In this document: piece by piece, positions 19,892 through 21,490 of the stretch
Numbering within the stretch: the stretch's first letter is position 1
How the letters are laid out: every line of letters starts with the position of its first letter
IMG/VR virus record: IMGVR_UViG_3300043429_000179
Location: 1-21,490 of that record
Direction: 5' to 3' (one strand)
DNA: 21,490 bases
Source of the DNA: a virus
Made by a program: the position numbers and the translations under genes
The notes under the pieces: generated by a model
What the model saw: only the letters and a program-made list of their open reading frames with translations
The model's database searches: none
What the model was told of the DNA's origin: nothing

Positions 19892-20332
19892 GTGCCTAAC
19901 AGGTTCGCCTCTGGTAAATATGCGATTTCGCAGTGTGACCGCTGCGGCTTTCGTTATAAGCTCAAGGAATTGAAGTCTCTCGTCATTAAGACGAAGAACA
20001 TCAACATCCTTGTGTGCCCGACGTGCTGGGAACCAGATCAGCCACAACTTCAACTGGGTATGTATCCGGTTGATGACCCACAGGCTATTCGCAATCCGCG
20101 TCCTGATACGACCTACTGGCAGGCAGGTTTGACGGGTATTCGCACGCAACCAAACACGCTTCCAACCGAGGATGTAGACGCTTTTGGTACGCCTTCAGGC
20201 GGTAGCCGTGTCATCCATTGGGGTTGGGACCCAGTGGGCTTTCAAAATCCCTTGGGTTTATGGGGTCTTCCTGATACATTAGTAGGTAATGGTCAGGTAG
20301 GGACGGTAACTATTCAGACGACGGAGAATTAA
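19892..20332 (+). CDS. Zinc-ribbon protein with GTG start (146 aa)
   Basis: Two cysteine pairs, C15/C18 (CDRCG) and C42/C45 (CPTCW), form a zinc ribbon, followed by EPDQPQLQLGMYPVDDPQAI and PRPDTTYWQ. The N-terminal MPNRFASGKYAISQCDRCG with RYK.K.L..LVIKTK is a pattern I have seen in conserved proteins beside adaptor genes. The function is unknown. The C-terminal part (GWGPVG-like, Gly/Trp-rich) has no known motif. GTG at 19892 has AGGGAGG just upstream. Confidence 0.72.
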   Translation: MPNRFASGKYAISQCDRCGFRYKLKELKSLVIKTKNINILVCPTCWEPDQPQLQLGMYPVDDPQAIRNPRPDTTYWQAGLTGIRTQPNTLPTEDVDAFGTPSGGSRVIHWGWDPVGFQNPLGLWGLPDTLVGNGQVGTVTIQTTEN

Positions 20333-20333
20333 C

Positions 20334-20459
20334 ATGGCTAAGGGTGGTAAGACCAACGAGCAGATGAAAAAGCTTGGCCGTAACCTCGCTAAGGTTGCGA
20401 ACCAGAAGTCGGGTAAGAAGCCGATTAAGGACATGGGGAAGGTAGTGAAGAATGGCTAA
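20334..20459 (+). CDS. Basic micro-protein (41 aa)
   Basis: This short reading frame encodes MAKGGKTNEQMKKLGRNLAK, then VANQKSGKKPIKDMGKVVKNG. Its ATG follows CGGAG with about 7 bases between, and its end overlaps the start of the next small gene by 8 bases. It is Lys-rich with no acidic cluster. The style resembles the other basic proteins in the block. It is probably real because it fills a gap with good ribosome-binding spacing, but has no known function. Confidence 0.62.
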   Translation: MAKGGKTNEQMKKLGRNLAKVANQKSGKKPIKDMGKVVKNG

Positions 20460-20598
20460 CTACAACCAGCCTAAGCCGTCGCATGAGCCGCTGGGTAATA
20501 ACGGCTACCCGAACAATGTGGCTAATACCCAGACCGTGAAAACTCGCGGGACCGGCGCAGCTACTAAAGGCACGCATAGCAGCAAGAAGATGGGCTAA
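20452..20598 (+). CDS. Micro-protein with RGTGAATKGT motif (48 aa)
   Basis: It begins MANYNQPKPSHEPLGNNGYP and ends TRGTGAATKGTHSSKKMG. The C-terminal RGTGAATKGT box matches a short motif I have noticed in tiny proteins of many aquatic phages; its role is unknown. Its ATG overlaps the previous gene and its stop overlaps the next start (TAATG), so expression is coupled. The length, neighbours and motif support it being real. Confidence 0.68.
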   Translation: MANYNQPKPSHEPLGNNGYPNNVANTQTVKTRGTGAATKGTHSSKKMG

Positions 20599-21260
20599 TG
20601 AACTACGATCAGCTTGTCGAAACGATCAAGGGTTACACCGAGAACGACTTTCCGGATACCGCTGGTTCCGGGGGGCTGACTTCGACTGAGCAGATCAACA
20701 CGTTCATTATTAACGCCGAAGAGCGTATCTTTAACTCGGTCCAACTTTTGGACCTGCGTAAGAACGTGACCGGCAACATGACCGCCAATAACAAGTACCT
20801 CTCGGTGCCGTCTGATTGGCTTGCTACCTTCTCTATCGCTGTGATTGAGCCTAACACGGGCGCTTATTCTTATCTGCTGAACAAAGATGTCAGCTTCATT
20901 CGAGCGGCATTTCCGAACCCGAACGTGACGGGGACGCCTACGCACTATGCCTTTTTTGACGTAGATTCGTTTATTTTGGGCCCAACACCGGATCAAAGCT
21001 ACGGCGTAGAACTTCATTATTTCTATTATCCGCCGTCAATTGTGACGTCTGGTACGTCGTGGCTCGGTGATAATTTTGAAAGCGTATTGCTTTACGGCGC
21101 ACTTCTTGAAGCATACACCTTTATGAAAGGTGAAGCTGATGTTATAGCGCAGTACCAGAAGCGGTACGATGAGGCCCTCGCCATGATTAAACAGCTTGGT
21201 GAAGGCAAGAACCGTCAAGATATGTATCGGACTCCTCAGGTCCGCTACCCGGTGAGGTAA
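20598..21260 (+). CDS. Phage adaptor protein (SU10-type head-tail adaptor)
   Basis: This 220-aa protein begins MNYDQLVETIKGYTENDFPD, followed by STEQINTFIINAEERIFNSV, KYLSVPSDWLATFSI, GTPTHYAFFDVDSFILGPTP, and SYGVELHYFYYPPSI. This pattern (N-terminal helices, 'I..AE.RI.....L', '.L.VP.DWL', 'P..Y.....D.F.LGP.PD..Y...L.YY..P') is typical of the adaptor of podovirus phages such as SU10. The long C-terminal helix (TFMKGEADVIAQYQKRYDEA) may extend the connector. The adaptor ring binds the portal. Start ATG 20598 overlaps the micro-protein stop (TAATG). Confidence 0.83.
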   Translation: MNYDQLVETIKGYTENDFPDTAGSGGLTSTEQINTFIINAEERIFNSVQLLDLRKNVTGNMTANNKYLSVPSDWLATFSIAVIEPNTGAYSYLLNKDVSFIRAAFPNPNVTGTPTHYAFFDVDSFILGPTPDQSYGVELHYFYYPPSIVTSGTSWLGDNFESVLLYGALLEAYTFMKGEADVIAQYQKRYDEALAMIKQLGEGKNRQDMYRTPQVRYPVR

Positions 21261-21261
21261 T

Positions 21262-21490
21262 ATGATTGATTCCGTAGGAACAATGCTAGGTGGGGATGTG
21301 ATGGTAGTGACCACGCAGGGCCGTGGCTTCACCCCCGAAGAAATTGCTGAACGCGCTTTGGACAAGATTATCCACGTGGGCAGCAACACACATCCGGCCA
21401 TCCGGGACCAAGCAGAAGCATTTAAGGACAGCATCCGTCAGGTGCTCATCCATTACATGCACGAGGCTGTTCGGTCCCATAACGTGACTC
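21262..21490 (+). CDS. Conserved phage protein, 3' end outside window
   Basis: The open frame from ATG 21262 continues to the window end. It begins MIDSVGTMLGGDVMVVTTQG, followed by RGFTPEEIAERALDKIIHVG and IRDQAEAFKDSIRQVLIHYM. 'RGFTPEE.AE....KI', 'HPAIRDQA.AF' and 'HYM.EA.RS' are patterns of a small protein I know from podovirus-type structural modules. Its function is not established. GGTGAGG upstream gives a weak ribosome-binding site. About 76 residues are visible, near the usual length for this type, so little may be missing. Confidence 0.73.
   Translation, partial: MIDSVGTMLGGDVMVVTTQGRGFTPEEIAERALDKIIHVGSNTHPAIRDQAEAFKDSIRQVLIHYMHEAVRSHNVT

Overview
The window is the divergent hub of a tailed-phage (Caudoviricetes) genome or an integrated copy of one. 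Small, tightly packed genes run leftwards (minus strand) from about 5.1 kb to base 1, and one lone minus-strand gene lies at 5.8-6.6 kb. The complete DNA-packaging and head-assembly block runs rightwards from 7.27 kb to the right edge. Gene content (large portal, GroES-like co-chaperonin, scaffold, gpT-type capsid protein, gp4-like and SU10-like connector proteins, strings of tiny Lys-rich proteins) is most like the podovirus-type phages of aquatic bacteria. The host cannot be named; TTGACA-type promoters indicate a bacterium with a conventional housekeeping sigma factor. No integrase, tail fibre or lysis gene is visible.

Left region (1-5147, minus): an early/middle operon. First come eight short genes (71, 113, 67, 50, 61, about 69, 40 and 55 aa). 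Then, behind a second promoter, come a MoxR-like AAA+ ATPase, a 78-aa linker protein and a protein combining an HExxH metallopeptidase-like domain with a VWA domain. After these come a small protein containing an RNA polymerase alpha-CTD-like fold, a DUF551-like protein and a gene cut by the window edge. Most of these genes share the leader GGAGCAAAC.

Regulatory hub (5148-7266): six copies of a 20-bp palindrome (consensus TAKCTYAACYRGTTRAGMTA) are spread over 939-6709. Four sit directly upstream of minus-strand ribosome binding sites and two sit upstream of TTGACA -35 boxes. Between 5315 and 5647 about a dozen TCTTACA/TGTAAGA heptamers flank an AT-rich core, a plausible replication origin. 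An orphan 249-aa gene with its own terminator follows. Next comes a plus-strand promoter that runs into a strong terminator about 70 nt downstream, then a degenerate tRNA-like sequence, just before the late genes.

Right region (7267-21490, plus): terminase small subunit, an 89-aa protein, terminase large subunit, portal, a 63-aa protein, GroES-like co-chaperonin, scaffold, a 161-aa protein, a putative decoration protein and the major capsid protein, closed by a terminator. A second group follows: two small virion-type proteins, a GT-A glycosyltransferase, a run of small Lys-rich proteins, a gp4-like adaptor, a zinc-ribbon protein, two micro-proteins, an SU10-type adaptor and a truncated conserved gene. 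The genes overlap by TAATG/TGATG junctions, so translation is probably coupled. The host-takeover candidates (alpha-CTD protein, AAA+/VWA pair, palindrome network) are the least ordinary part.
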